In this document: piece by piece, positions 46,705 through 56,154 of the stretch | How the letters are laid out: each line of letters starts with the position of its first letter | How positions within the stretch are numbered: position 1 is the first letter of the stretch | Assembly: GCA_025360715.1 (NCBI GenBank) | Contig: JANYBS010000222.1 | Coordinates: forward strand, 1-64,000 | Reading direction: 5' to 3' | Length of the DNA: 64,000 bases | DNA from: Candidatus Eiseniibacteriota bacterium | GTDB taxonomy: Bacteria > Eisenbacteria > RBG-16-71-46 | The notes under the pieces: generated by a model | What the model was told of the DNA's origin: nothing | Databases searched by the model: none | Seen by the model: the letters and a program-made list of their open reading frames with translations, nothing else | Position numbers and translations under genes: made by a program

Positions 46705-47919
46705 ATGGACGGTTCCGCTTCTGGCGGACCCGGCGCGGGCGACTCCGCGCCGAGGTTCGCGACACTCACGCTCGACCGCCGCCGGTTCCTTGTGCTCATG
46801 GGGTCGGCAGCGGCCTACTCGATACTTCGCCCGCACGCCGCGCTCGCGCAGCGCATCGCAGGCGATGTGCCGCTGCAGTCGTGGAGCCTGCCCGAGACGT
46901 TGCCAGCCAACGGCATCGATGCCGCCCGTGCGCTGGTCGGCGCGGCGATCCTGGCGCCGAGCTATTGGAACGCGCAGCCGTGGCGCTTCGAGGTCGAAGG
47001 CGCCGAGCTGCGCCTGACGCTCGATGCCGCGCGCACGTTGCCCGGTTGCGATCCCGACCTGCGCTTCGCGCATCTCTCATTGGGTGCGGCGCTCGAGAAT
47101 CTCTTGATCGCGGCGCGCGCTTGGGGCCAGCAGCCCAGCGTGCAGTACCTGCCCTGGGGGCCGGCCGCGCGCGCGAACTCGCCGTGGATCGCCGCAACGG
47201 TGCGATGGAAGAGCGGTGAACAGCATCGCGACCGCTTGCTGTTCTCCGCGCTTGGCGAACGCCGCACGAATCCGCGCGTGTACGACGGCCGCGCGATCAC
47301 CATGCAGAGCCGCGCGCAACTCTCCGCGCAAGTGCCCGAGGAACTGCGGGTGCACTGGCTCGAGGATAAGCGCGACATCACGCGCATCGCCGCCCTCACC
47401 GCCGAAGCCACGCTGGCGCGGGCGAACGATCGCCGCGCGCAGACCGAGCGCTACGCGTACGTGCGCATGAATGCGAGCGAAGCGCGGCATCGCGGCGACG
47501 GCGTGACGCCCGACAACCTGGGTCTTGGCGGCCCGCTCAACGGCTTCGCGGCGCGCGCGCTCGATCCGCGCAGCCGCTTCCATCACTGGGGCGTCGAGAG
47601 CCTCGCGCGCGACGTGCACGATGCCGTGCGCTCCTCGGGCGCGCTGGCGTTGCTTACCGCGCCCAAGCGCCAGGACTCCAGCGCGATCGTGGCCGGTCAG
47701 GCCTACGAGCGTGTGGCGCTCACGGCCGCCACGCTTGGCATCGCGCAGCAACCGCTGTCGGCGCCGGTGGAATCGCCCAAGCACCGCGACACGCTCGCGC
47801 GCGCATTCGGCGCGGCCGGCGAGGAGCCGCTGCTGCTGGTGCGCCTGGGCCACGCGCACGCGCCGGAGCAGACGCCGCGGCGCGGCGTGGCGCTCGTGAG
47901 CACCTGGCGCGCGAGCTGA
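46705..47919 (+). CDS. Acg-like nitroreductase family protein with twin-arginine signal
   Basis: DRRRFLVLMGSAAAYSIL; AAILAPSYWNAQPWRFEVEGAELRLTLD. Confidence 0.87.
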   Translation: MDGSASGGPGAGDSAPRFATLTLDRRRFLVLMGSAAAYSILRPHAALAQRIAGDVPLQSWSLPETLPANGIDAARALVGAAILAPSYWNAQPWRFEVEGAELRLTLDAARTLPGCDPDLRFAHLSLGAALENLLIAARAWGQQPSVQYLPWGPAARANSPWIAATVRWKSGEQHRDRLLFSALGERRTNPRVYDGRAITMQSRAQLSAQVPEELRVHWLEDKRDITRIAALTAEATLARANDRRAQTERYAYVRMNASEARHRGDGVTPDNLGLGGPLNGFAARALDPRSRFHHWGVESLARDVHDAVRSSGALALLTAPKRQDSSAIVAGQAYERVALTAATLGIAQQPLSAPVESPKHRDTLARAFGAAGEEPLLLVRLGHAHAPEQTPRRGVALVSTWRAS

Positions 47920-47955
47920 GCGCGGCACACGTGCCGGGGCGCGCGCCCGCGCGAC

Positions 47956-48567
47956 TCAGCGCTTGAGCATGCGGAACGCCATGTCGCGGCCGTGGCCGTG
48001 CGCGATCGCCATCGATATCCACAGCAGCGCGAGGGATTCCAACAGCTGTGCCTGCGACAGCGGCCCCGCATCGAGCGGCTCGAAGCCCAGGTCGGCAGCG
48101 AGCTTCGCGGCCGTCTGCTTGGCTTCGGCGTCATCGCCGCAATAGAACATCGTCGCGGACTCGGTCCCGAACCGGGGATCGAGCATGATGTTGAAGCCCG
48201 TCGTGTTGAAGATCTTCACGACGCGCGCGCCCGGCGCCCATTCGGCCACCTGCTGTCCCGCGGAGCTACCCGCCGGTGCCGCCGATGTGAAGCCGGGGCC
48301 CACCGGGTTCGTGGCGTCGAGCACGACCTTGCCGCTCAGGTCGCCGAGTGCCGGTACCACGCTCGCGAGCGCCCCATACGGCACCGTGAGCACCACCACC
48401 TCGGCGTCGCGCGCGGCCATCTCGGGCGGCGCAAGCCGCGACGCAGCGCCGTTCACCTTGGCGGTGCCAGCATCGCGCACGCCGTAGACCACCTGATGGC
48501 CTTTCTGCTGCCAGCCGCCGCCAAGCGCCGAACCCACATTGCCGGCACCGATGATCGCGATATTCAT
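47956..48567 (-). CDS. NAD(P)-binding reductase, F420-dependent NADP reductase-like
   Basis: MNIAIIGAGNVGSALGGGWQQKGHQVVYGVRD; VVKIFNTTGFNIM; coupling to F420 not shown. Confidence 0.85.
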   Translation of the reverse strand: MNIAIIGAGNVGSALGGGWQQKGHQVVYGVRDAGTAKVNGAASRLAPPEMAARDAEVVVLTVPYGALASVVPALGDLSGKVVLDATNPVGPGFTSAAPAGSSAGQQVAEWAPGARVVKIFNTTGFNIMLDPRFGTESATMFYCGDDAEAKQTAAKLAADLGFEPLDAGPLSQAQLLESLALLWISMAIAHGHGRDMAFRMLKR

Positions 48568-48594
48568 GAAGGGACTCCCTTGTTCGTGCACCGG

Positions 48595-49977
48595 TCAGCT
48601 TCCGCTGACGGTCATCGCCTCGATCAACAGCGTTGGGCAAGCGACCGACGTGCGGAAATCCAGGTCGCTGCCCACAGCGACGATGTGCTGCAGCATCTCG
48701 AGCGAGTTCCCGGCAACGGTGACGCCGTCGACCGGAAACTGCATCTCGCCGTTCTCGACCCAGAAGCCTTGCGCCTGGAATGAGTAGTCGCCGGTCACCG
48801 GGTTGTAGCCGAACGAGCCCTGGTCATCGTAGTAGAAGCCCTTGGTGACGCCTCGCAGGATCTCGTTGGCGCTCGTGTGGCCCGCCGCCACATACAGATT
48901 GTGATAACCCGTGCCCGGAGTACTCGCGAATCCGCGTACGCCATTCGCGGTCGGGCTCACGCCCGCGCGGCGCGCGCTGTAGTGGTCGTATGCGAATTGC
49001 TGCAGCACGCCGTCCTGGAGATGCACATTGCGCCGCGTGCGCAGGCCCTCGCTGTCGTAGGGACTCGTGCCCAGGCCGCCGGCGAGCGCGCCGTCATCGA
49101 TGAGTGTCACCAGTGCCGACGCCACCTTCTGGCCCAGCTTGCCGGTGAGCCATGATGAACGCCTGAGCACGCTCTCGCCCGTGAAGGCGTCATACATCTG
49201 CGCGATCCATGTGGCGGCGATGTCGGGGTGCATGATCACCGGTACGCGCTGCGTGGGCACCGTGCGTGCGCCGATGCGCGCGAGCGCGCGGCGCGACGCT
49301 TCGCGCCCCAGGCCCTCCATCGCCGGCAGGTCGGCCAGATGGCGCTTGGTCATGCCGTATACGCCCGTCTGCTGCTTGCCACCTTGGTCATCGGCCAGCG
49401 CCACGACCCACGCGCTCACGCTGGTGCCCTCCCAGCTGCGCGAGACGCCGTGCGAGTTGGCGATGGCGAACGCGCCGCTGCTGCTGGAGACGCTCGCGCC
49501 ATCGGTGCGCTTGATGCGCGGGTCGGCCGCGAGCGCCGCGCGCTCGAGCTCGAGCGCCATGTCGATCTTGGCCTCGGGCGAGAGCTCCATCGCCGCGGGG
49601 TCGAACAGTTTCATGGATTCCGCGAGTCCCGGCTCTTCGGGACCGGCCTCCTCGAGTGTCGGCGCGCCATTGGCCGGATCGGGCGTGGCGAAGCGCGCGA
49701 GCGCGACCGCGCGCCGGGCCAGGTCGTCGATGCCTGGAGCCGACAAGTCGGTCCCCGAGCAGAACCCCACCGCGCCGCCGACGATCGCGCGCACGCCCAG
49801 TCCGAGCGTGCCACTTTGCTTGAGTGTCTCGATGTCGCCGCCGAGCACGCTCACGGTGAAGGCGCGCGAGCTCTCGAGGCACGCGTCCGCCACATCGGCG
49901 CCGGCCGCGCGGGCGCGTTCGACGGCGTGCTTCGCGTGGGCGATCAGCTGCTCGGGTGTAGCGCTGCGTGTGGTCAT
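48595..49977 (-). CDS. pmbA: TldD/PmbA family metalloprotease subunit (PmbA/TldE-like)
   Basis: SVLGGDIETLKQSGTLGLGVRAIVGGAVGFCSGTDLS; lacks HExxxH; ATGA-coupled to tldD. Confidence 0.9.
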   Translation of the reverse strand: MTTRSATPEQLIAHAKHAVERARAAGADVADACLESSRAFTVSVLGGDIETLKQSGTLGLGVRAIVGGAVGFCSGTDLSAPGIDDLARRAVALARFATPDPANGAPTLEEAGPEEPGLAESMKLFDPAAMELSPEAKIDMALELERAALAADPRIKRTDGASVSSSSGAFAIANSHGVSRSWEGTSVSAWVVALADDQGGKQQTGVYGMTKRHLADLPAMEGLGREASRRALARIGARTVPTQRVPVIMHPDIAATWIAQMYDAFTGESVLRRSSWLTGKLGQKVASALVTLIDDGALAGGLGTSPYDSEGLRTRRNVHLQDGVLQQFAYDHYSARRAGVSPTANGVRGFASTPGTGYHNLYVAAGHTSANEILRGVTKGFYYDDQGSFGYNPVTGDYSFQAQGFWVENGEMQFPVDGVTVAGNSLEMLQHIVAVGSDLDFRTSVACPTLLIEAMTVSGS

Positions 49978-51410
49978 AGCGCTGTGCCGCCGACCGTGAT
50001 GCCCGTGAAGCGCACGGTCGGCTGGCCCACGCCAACGGGCTTCCACTGGCCGTCCTTGCCGCACGAGCCGGTGGTGCCGTCGATCGCGAGGTCGTTGCCC
50101 ACGCCGTCGATCTTGAGCATCGCGTCGTTGCCATTGCCGGCAAGCGTCGCGTTGCGCACGGGGTGCGTGAGCTTGCCCTTCTCGATCTGCCACGCTTCGG
50201 TGACTTGGAACGAGAAGTTGCCGTCGGCCGGGCTCACCGAGCCGCCGCCGAGTTTCTTGCAGTACAGCCCGCGCTCGACCGATGCGATGAGCGCCTGCGG
50301 ATCGTGCGGGCCCGGCTCGATGTACGTGTTGGTCATGCGGCAGAGCGGATAGTCACGGTACGACGCGCGCCGGCCGTTGCCTGTGGGCGTGTTGCCCGTG
50401 AGCGCGGCATTGAGTTTGTCCCACATGTAGCCCACGAGCACGCCGTCCTCCACCAAGACCGTCCGCTGCGCGGGCGTGCCTTCGTCGTCAATTCGAAAAG
50501 ACCCGCGGCTGTTCGCGATCAGGCCCGAGTCCACGATCGTGACGCCCTTGGCCGCCACCTGCTGACCCTTCTGTACGGCGCGGATCGAGCTGCCCTTGCG
50601 GATCGTGTCGCCTTCCATGCTGTGGCCGAAGCACTCGTGCACCATCACGCCGCCCCAGCCGTTGCAGACCACCACCGGATACGAGCCGCCCTCGGGCTCG
50701 CGCGCGCTCAGCAGCAGCACGGCGCTCGCGGCGGCTTCCGTTGCGAGCGCTTCGGGCGTGCGGTCCCGCAGGTAGTATTCGAGCTCGACCTGGCCGCCGG
50801 CAGCCGCGAAGCCCTCTTGGCGCTCGTCGCCATCGAGCGCGAGCGCGCTCACCACCAGACGCGAGAGGTAGGTGCGGTCCTCCGCCCACTGCCCGTCGCT
50901 GTCGGCGATCACAAAGCTCTTGGCCGACGTCGCGAGCGACACGCTCACTTCCTTGATGCGCGCGTCGTGCGAGCGCGCGCTCGCGTCGGCGCGGCGCACC
51001 ATGTCGGCGCAGCGCGTCTCATCGAGCTCGATCGGCGCCGGGTGTGCGAGCGTGAAGGGGGCCGGCGCCTCGCTCACGCGGAACGCTTGCGGCGCCGCGC
51101 GTGCAACGCCGTCACGCGCAACGCGCGCCGCCACACGCGCGGCCTCGCGCAGGTCGTTCGCCGCGAAACCGTCGGCATAGGCGTAGCCCGTCTTCTCGCC
51201 GGCGAGCGCGCGGATGCCCACACCATTCAGGACCGAGTACGACGCCGCTTTGATGCGGCCCTCGTCGAACGAGAACGCCGTGAACACGGTGTGCTCGGCG
51301 TAGACGTCGGCGAACGACGCGCCCGAGGAGCGGGCGATGCCGAGCAGCTCGGCGACCAATTCGCGGGGAACGAGGCGCGTCAGATCGGGAGGAGCGGGAT
51401 TCGCAGGCAT
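49974..51410 (-). CDS. tldD: Metalloprotease TldD
   Basis: GGVMVHECFGHSMEGDTI (HExxxH); SIRAVQKGQQVAAKGVTIVDSG. Confidence 0.95.
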   Translation of the reverse strand: MPANPAPPDLTRLVPRELVAELLGIARSSGASFADVYAEHTVFTAFSFDEGRIKAASYSVLNGVGIRALAGEKTGYAYADGFAANDLREAARVAARVARDGVARAAPQAFRVSEAPAPFTLAHPAPIELDETRCADMVRRADASARSHDARIKEVSVSLATSAKSFVIADSDGQWAEDRTYLSRLVVSALALDGDERQEGFAAAGGQVELEYYLRDRTPEALATEAAASAVLLLSAREPEGGSYPVVVCNGWGGVMVHECFGHSMEGDTIRKGSSIRAVQKGQQVAAKGVTIVDSGLIANSRGSFRIDDEGTPAQRTVLVEDGVLVGYMWDKLNAALTGNTPTGNGRRASYRDYPLCRMTNTYIEPGPHDPQALIASVERGLYCKKLGGGSVSPADGNFSFQVTEAWQIEKGKLTHPVRNATLAGNGNDAMLKIDGVGNDLAIDGTTGSCGKDGQWKPVGVGQPTVRFTGITVGGTAL

Positions 51411-51601
51411 AGCCTCATCCGTGAAGGAGGGAACAGCGCAGCCGCGACTGTAGCGGTGGGGAAGAGGGGCCTCAAATTGACCAATCGTTATCGCCCGGGG
51501 CCGCGCACTCCTTTAGATTCACCCAACGCACCCCTCGGCGTGTGCGGCTCGACGCGGCAGAGCGGGCCGATCCTGCGCAGTTCCCACGTGGAGCCAACCC
51601 C

Positions 51602-52888
51602 ATGCGCCTGATGCGATCGCTGTGCTTGTTGTTGCTGCTGTGGCCCGGCGCCTCGAGTGTACGCGCCGCGCAGGCCACGCCTCCGGCCACGCCACGCCGC
51701 GTGCGTCTGTACCTGGATTGCGGTGAGGCCGCATGCGATGAGGAGTTCCTGCGCCGCGAGATCCCGTGGGTCGATTGGGTGCGCGACCGTGCGGACGCCG
51801 ATGTGCACGTGCTCATCAGCACGCAGCGCACCGGATCCGGCGGCAACGAGCACACGCTCTTCGTGACGCGCCTGCGCGGCGAGGCGCCGGCTTCGGACAC
51901 GCTCAAGTTCGTCACACCGCCTGCGACCAGCGACGACGACCTGCGCCACCGCTTCGCGCAAGACTTGGAAGTGCTGCTCGCACGCGATGCCGTCGTGCGC
52001 GATGGCGGCGACCGCCTGGAGGTGCGCTTACGGTCCGCGCCAGCCGCTGCGCCCGCGGCTGCAGCGCCCGCGCGCGATCCGTGGAACCGCTGGGTCTACC
52101 GGCTCTCCGGCAACGGCTACTTCAACGGCGAGAAGACCTATCGGCAGGCGAATCTCTACGGCACGCTCTCGGCCAATCGTGTCACCGAACTCTTCAAGCT
52201 CGGCGCGAGCGTGAACGAGAACTACTCCGAGAGCCGCTACACGTTCGATGATGGCTCCCGTTTCACGAGTATCAGCCGGGGCTGGAGCGTGAACGCGAAA
52301 GGCGTGAAGAGCATCAAGGCGCGTTGGGCGACCGGCGTGAACGTGAACCTCTTCAACAGCAGTTACGTGAATGTGGAGCGCAGCGTCGGCATCTCACCCG
52401 CGCTCGAATACGATGTCTTCCCGTATTCGGAATCGTCCCGCCGGGAGCTCACGCTCGGATACCTGATCGGCGCGCGCGACGTGCGCTACGCCCAGGAGAC
52501 GCTCTACGGCAAGACGCGCGAGACACTGTGGTCGCACTCCTTCGACGCGACGTTATCGCTGCGGCAACCGTGGGGATCGATCACGCTCGACGGCACCGCT
52601 GCGCAATACCTGCACGACGCGTCGAAGTACCGGCTCTCGGGTTACACGCAGGCCAGTCTCAAGCTGGTCCGCGGCCTGAGCCTGGACTTCTACGCCAGCG
52701 GTTCGAAGATCCAAGACCAGCTCGGCTTGCCGCGCGGCGCCGCGTCCGACGCCCAGGTGATCGCCCGCCAGCGCCAGCTCGCGACGGCGTACCAGTACTA
52801 CGGCACGGTGGGCCTCAGCTACACGTTCGGGTCGATCTTCCAAAGCGTGGTCAACCCGCGGCTGGATAACTCGTTGGGTGGGTTCTAG
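51602..52888 (+). CDS. Outer-membrane beta-barrel protein of unknown function
   Basis: Signal peptide MRLMRSLCLLLLLWPGASSVRAA; long C-terminal barrel (RVTELFKLGASVNENYSESRYTF...TLGYLIGARDVRYAQETLYG). Confidence 0.7.
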   Translation: MRLMRSLCLLLLLWPGASSVRAAQATPPATPRRVRLYLDCGEAACDEEFLRREIPWVDWVRDRADADVHVLISTQRTGSGGNEHTLFVTRLRGEAPASDTLKFVTPPATSDDDLRHRFAQDLEVLLARDAVVRDGGDRLEVRLRSAPAAAPAAAAPARDPWNRWVYRLSGNGYFNGEKTYRQANLYGTLSANRVTELFKLGASVNENYSESRYTFDDGSRFTSISRGWSVNAKGVKSIKARWATGVNVNLFNSSYVNVERSVGISPALEYDVFPYSESSRRELTLGYLIGARDVRYAQETLYGKTRETLWSHSFDATLSLRQPWGSITLDGTAAQYLHDASKYRLSGYTQASLKLVRGLSLDFYASGSKIQDQLGLPRGAASDAQVIARQRQLATAYQYYGTVGLSYTFGSIFQSVVNPRLDNSLGGF

Positions 52889-52949
52889 CCCGGGCCAAGG
52901 ATCGAGTGCGCGTTTCTGAATCTCCGGTCAGTTCCCGGCATCAGAGCTG

Positions 52950-52994
52950 TTGACCGGGCGGTCAGTTGTCGAATATTATTATCTGACCGGTCAG
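52950..52994 (+). promoter_or_regulatory. Promoter with two TetR-type operators
   Basis: TTGACC - 18 nt - TATTAT. tgaccgggcggtca (52951-52964) overlaps -35; perfect palindrome ctgaccggtcag (52983-52994) follows -10. Confidence 0.8.
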
Positions 52995-53025
52995 TCATCA
53001 CCACAACGCTCACCCAGGGAACGAC

Positions 53026-53706
53026 ATGCACCCCGAGTCCACTTCGCCCGTCCCGGCCCCCGCCGGGCCGCGTTGGCATCGTCGCAAGCAGGCACGGCCG
53101 TCCGAGATCCTCGACGCCGCGCTGATCGAATTCGTCGAGCACGGCTTCGCCGGCTCGCGGCTGGAAGACATCGCGCGTCGCGCGGGCTGCACCAAGGGCA
53201 CGATCTTCCTGTACTTCGACAGCAAGCAGGAGCTCTTCAAGGCCATGGTGCGCCGCACCATGCTGCCGGTGCTTGAGACGGGCGAGTCGCTCGTCGAGCG
53301 CCACGAAGGCACCGCGCAGGAACTCCTCGTGAGCCTGCTCCGCCAGCGCTTCGAATACATGACCAACACGGCGGCCTGCGCGTTGCCGAAGCTCATGCTC
53401 GCTGAAGCGGCCAACTTTCCCGAACTCGCGCGCTTCTATCACGACGAGATCATCACGCGCAGCCACGCCATCATCGAGCGCGCGCTCAAGACGGGCGTCG
53501 AACGCGGCGAGTTCCGCCCCATGGACACCTCGAATGTCGCGCGCGCAGCGGTCGCGCCCTTGTTACTGGTCGCCGCCTGGAAGTTCTCATTCATGAAGCA
53601 CGCCAAGGTCGATCTCGACCCGGTGGCGTATTTCGAGACCGCCCTCGACGTGTTGCTGCGTGGCATCCGCCGCGATGGCGCACAGGAGCCGCATCCGCAT
53701 GCGTGA
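53026..53706 (+). CDS. TetR/AcrR family transcriptional regulator
   Basis: EILDAALIEFVEHGFAGSRLEDIARRAGCTKGTIFLYFDSKQELFKAMV. Confidence 0.95.
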   Translation: MHPESTSPVPAPAGPRWHRRKQARPSEILDAALIEFVEHGFAGSRLEDIARRAGCTKGTIFLYFDSKQELFKAMVRRTMLPVLETGESLVERHEGTAQELLVSLLRQRFEYMTNTAACALPKLMLAEAANFPELARFYHDEIITRSHAIIERALKTGVERGEFRPMDTSNVARAAVAPLLLVAAWKFSFMKHAKVDLDPVAYFETALDVLLRGIRRDGAQEPHPHA

Positions 53707-55045
53707 TACCGGCCGCTTCTTCCTGTTCGCGATGGCGATGTGGGCCGGCACGCTGGCGACTCATGCGCCCGCCTCCGCCGCCGACTCGCGTACGCTCACG
53801 TTCCACGATGCCATCACGGCGGCTGCCAGCGGCAATCCGGCGGTGACGCTCGCACAGCTGCGCGAGCACGAGGCCGGCGCCCGCGTCACGCAAGCGCGCA
53901 GCGTGTTCCTGCCGAGCGTGATGGGCACCGCCAGCATGGCGGACCGCACGTTCAACGTGGTCGCACAGGGCATCTCATTCAAGCTCCCGAACGGTCAGGC
54001 CTTTGGGCCGCTCATCGGCCCGATCGGCCTGGTCGACGCCCGCGCCAAAGTCTCGCAGCCGATCGTGGACCTTTCGGGTTGGCAGCGCCTGCGCGCGTCA
54101 CGCTACGGTGTGCAGAGCGCCCGCGCCGAAGCATCGCTCACCGCCGAAGGTGCTTCACAGAGCGCGGCGCTCGCGTATCTGCGCGCCGCCCGCGCCGAGG
54201 CGCTGGTGCATGCGCGCGAATCCGATCTGGGCCTGGCCGACGACCTTCGCACCCTCGCCGAAGCGCAACTCTCGGCAGGTACGTCGCCGGCGATCGACGC
54301 GACTCGCGCGCGCACGCAAGTGAGCGTGCAGCGCGGTGCGCTCGTGATGGCCAAGAACATGCGCGACCGCGCCCACATCGACCTGGCGCGTGCGCTGGGA
54401 ATCGATCCCGCGACGACGATCGCGCTTGCGGATTCGCTCGACGCCGCGCTCGGCGACGCGGGCGTCCCGGGCGATACCGACGCAGCGGTGCGCTTCGCGG
54501 CGGAGCACCGGCTCGAGCTCATGCAGGAAGAAGCCAAGCTCGCCAAGGCGAAAGCCGAGAAGGCTGCCACGCAGGCCGAGCGGCTGCCTCGCTTGGACGC
54601 TGCGGCCGACTGGGGCCAGAGCGGCCAGCACTGGGGCGATGCGATCTACACGCGCCAGTATGCCCTCGCTCTCTCGGTGCCCGTGTTCGATGGCGGCCGG
54701 CGCGAAGGCCGGCTGAACGAACAAGAGGACGTGGTGCGCGAGTCCCAGGTGCGCGCCAAGGACCTGCGCGACCAGGTCGCGAGCGATGTGCGCGTGGCGC
54801 TGCTCGACCTGGCTTCGGGCGTGGAGCAGGTGAGCGTGGCGCGTGAGCGCCTGCAGCTCGCGCAAGCCGAAGTCACCCAAGCGACCGACCGCTTCACGTC
54901 GGGCGTTGCGGGCAACATCGAAGTGATCGAAGCCCAGTCCTCGCTGCTGCGCGCGCGCGATGCCGACATCGACGCCCGTTTCGCAGTGGCCAATGCGCGT
55001 ATCGCGCTCGCTCGCGCCGCTGGTGTGGCGCGGCAGATGCGCTGA
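53699..55045 (+). CDS. TolC family outer-membrane efflux protein
   Basis: Signal peptide and long paired TolC helices; overlaps the tetR 3' end. Confidence 0.92.
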   Translation: MRDTGRFFLFAMAMWAGTLATHAPASAADSRTLTFHDAITAAASGNPAVTLAQLREHEAGARVTQARSVFLPSVMGTASMADRTFNVVAQGISFKLPNGQAFGPLIGPIGLVDARAKVSQPIVDLSGWQRLRASRYGVQSARAEASLTAEGASQSAALAYLRAARAEALVHARESDLGLADDLRTLAEAQLSAGTSPAIDATRARTQVSVQRGALVMAKNMRDRAHIDLARALGIDPATTIALADSLDAALGDAGVPGDTDAAVRFAAEHRLELMQEEAKLAKAKAEKAATQAERLPRLDAAADWGQSGQHWGDAIYTRQYALALSVPVFDGGRREGRLNEQEDVVRESQVRAKDLRDQVASDVRVALLDLASGVEQVSVARERLQLAQAEVTQATDRFTSGVAGNIEVIEAQSSLLRARDADIDARFAVANARIALARAAGVARQMR

Positions 55046-55087
55046 CCTCTTTCTTCCATCCGCGTTCCATCCTCAAGGAGCTCCCCG

Positions 55088-56146
55088 ATGTCCACCGCAC
55101 CTGCCAACTCTGAAAGCGCCGCCGCCCCTGTAGTGGCTGCGCCCACAAAACCCAAGGCCAATCCCGCACCGATCATCCTGGGGCTCATCGCGCTCGTCGC
55201 GGTGGCCTACGGCGCGGAGCGCTTCGTGTGGGGTCGCACGCACGTGCGCACGGATAACGCGCAGGTCGAGGGCAATGTCGTGCCGGTGCTCGCGCGGGTG
55301 TCGGGTTATATCGCGGCGATCCCTGTGAAAGAGAACCAGCCCGTGCAGGCCGGCGACGTGCTCGTGCAGATCGACGACCGCGAACTCAAGGCCAAGCTCG
55401 CGCAGGCCGAGGCGGATCTCCAGGGCGCGCTCGCGAACGTGAGCCAGAAGGGGCGTGTGGGCCAGATCGAAGCGCAGGAGGCCGCGGCGCAGGCGACGGT
55501 GGCACAGGCCGAAGCGAATGCGCGCAAAGCGCATGACGATCTGCAGCGGTACATCACGCTGTCGTCGCGCAATGTGGTGAGCAAGCAGCAGCTCGACGGC
55601 GCACGCGCAGCGTTCGAAGCCGCCGATGCCGGGCTGCTCGCAGCGCGCAAGCAGGTGCAGGCGATCCAAGCTTCCTTGAATGGCGCCAACGCGCGCGTCG
55701 CCGCGCTGCAGGCCGCCAAGGAGCAGGCCACATTGCAAGTCTCGTTCACGCGCATCCTGGCACCCGTGAGTGGTGTGGTGAGCCGCAAGAGCATCGACCT
55801 GGGACAGTTCCTGCAGCCGGGGCAGACCACCATGGCCGTGGTCCCGCTCGACGACGTGTGGGTCGTGGCCAACCTGAAGGAGACCGAGGTCGAGCACGTG
55901 CGCGTGGGCGATGCGGTCGAGGTCGAGGTCGACGCGTATCCGCACCACAAGTTCCAAGGCCACGTCGAGAGCGTGAGCCCCGCCACGGGCGCGAAGTTCT
56001 CGCTGCTGCCGCCGGACAACGCCACGGGCAACTTCACCAAGGTCGTGCAGCGCATCCCGGTGCGCGTGCGTGTCGACGGCGCCAATGATCCCAAGTTCCC
56101 GCTGCGCCCCGGCATGAGCGCCGACATCACCGTCACGACCAAGTAA
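55088..56146 (+). CDS. HlyD/EmrA family periplasmic adaptor
   Basis: RTHVRTDNAQVEGNVVPVLARVSGYIAAIPVKENQPVQAGDVLVQIDDRELKAKLAQAEADL. Confidence 0.95.
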   Translation: MSTAPANSESAAAPVVAAPTKPKANPAPIILGLIALVAVAYGAERFVWGRTHVRTDNAQVEGNVVPVLARVSGYIAAIPVKENQPVQAGDVLVQIDDRELKAKLAQAEADLQGALANVSQKGRVGQIEAQEAAAQATVAQAEANARKAHDDLQRYITLSSRNVVSKQQLDGARAAFEAADAGLLAARKQVQAIQASLNGANARVAALQAAKEQATLQVSFTRILAPVSGVVSRKSIDLGQFLQPGQTTMAVVPLDDVWVVANLKETEVEHVRVGDAVEVEVDAYPHHKFQGHVESVSPATGAKFSLLPPDNATGNFTKVVQRIPVRVRVDGANDPKFPLRPGMSADITVTTK

Positions 56147-56154
56147 GCCCGCGC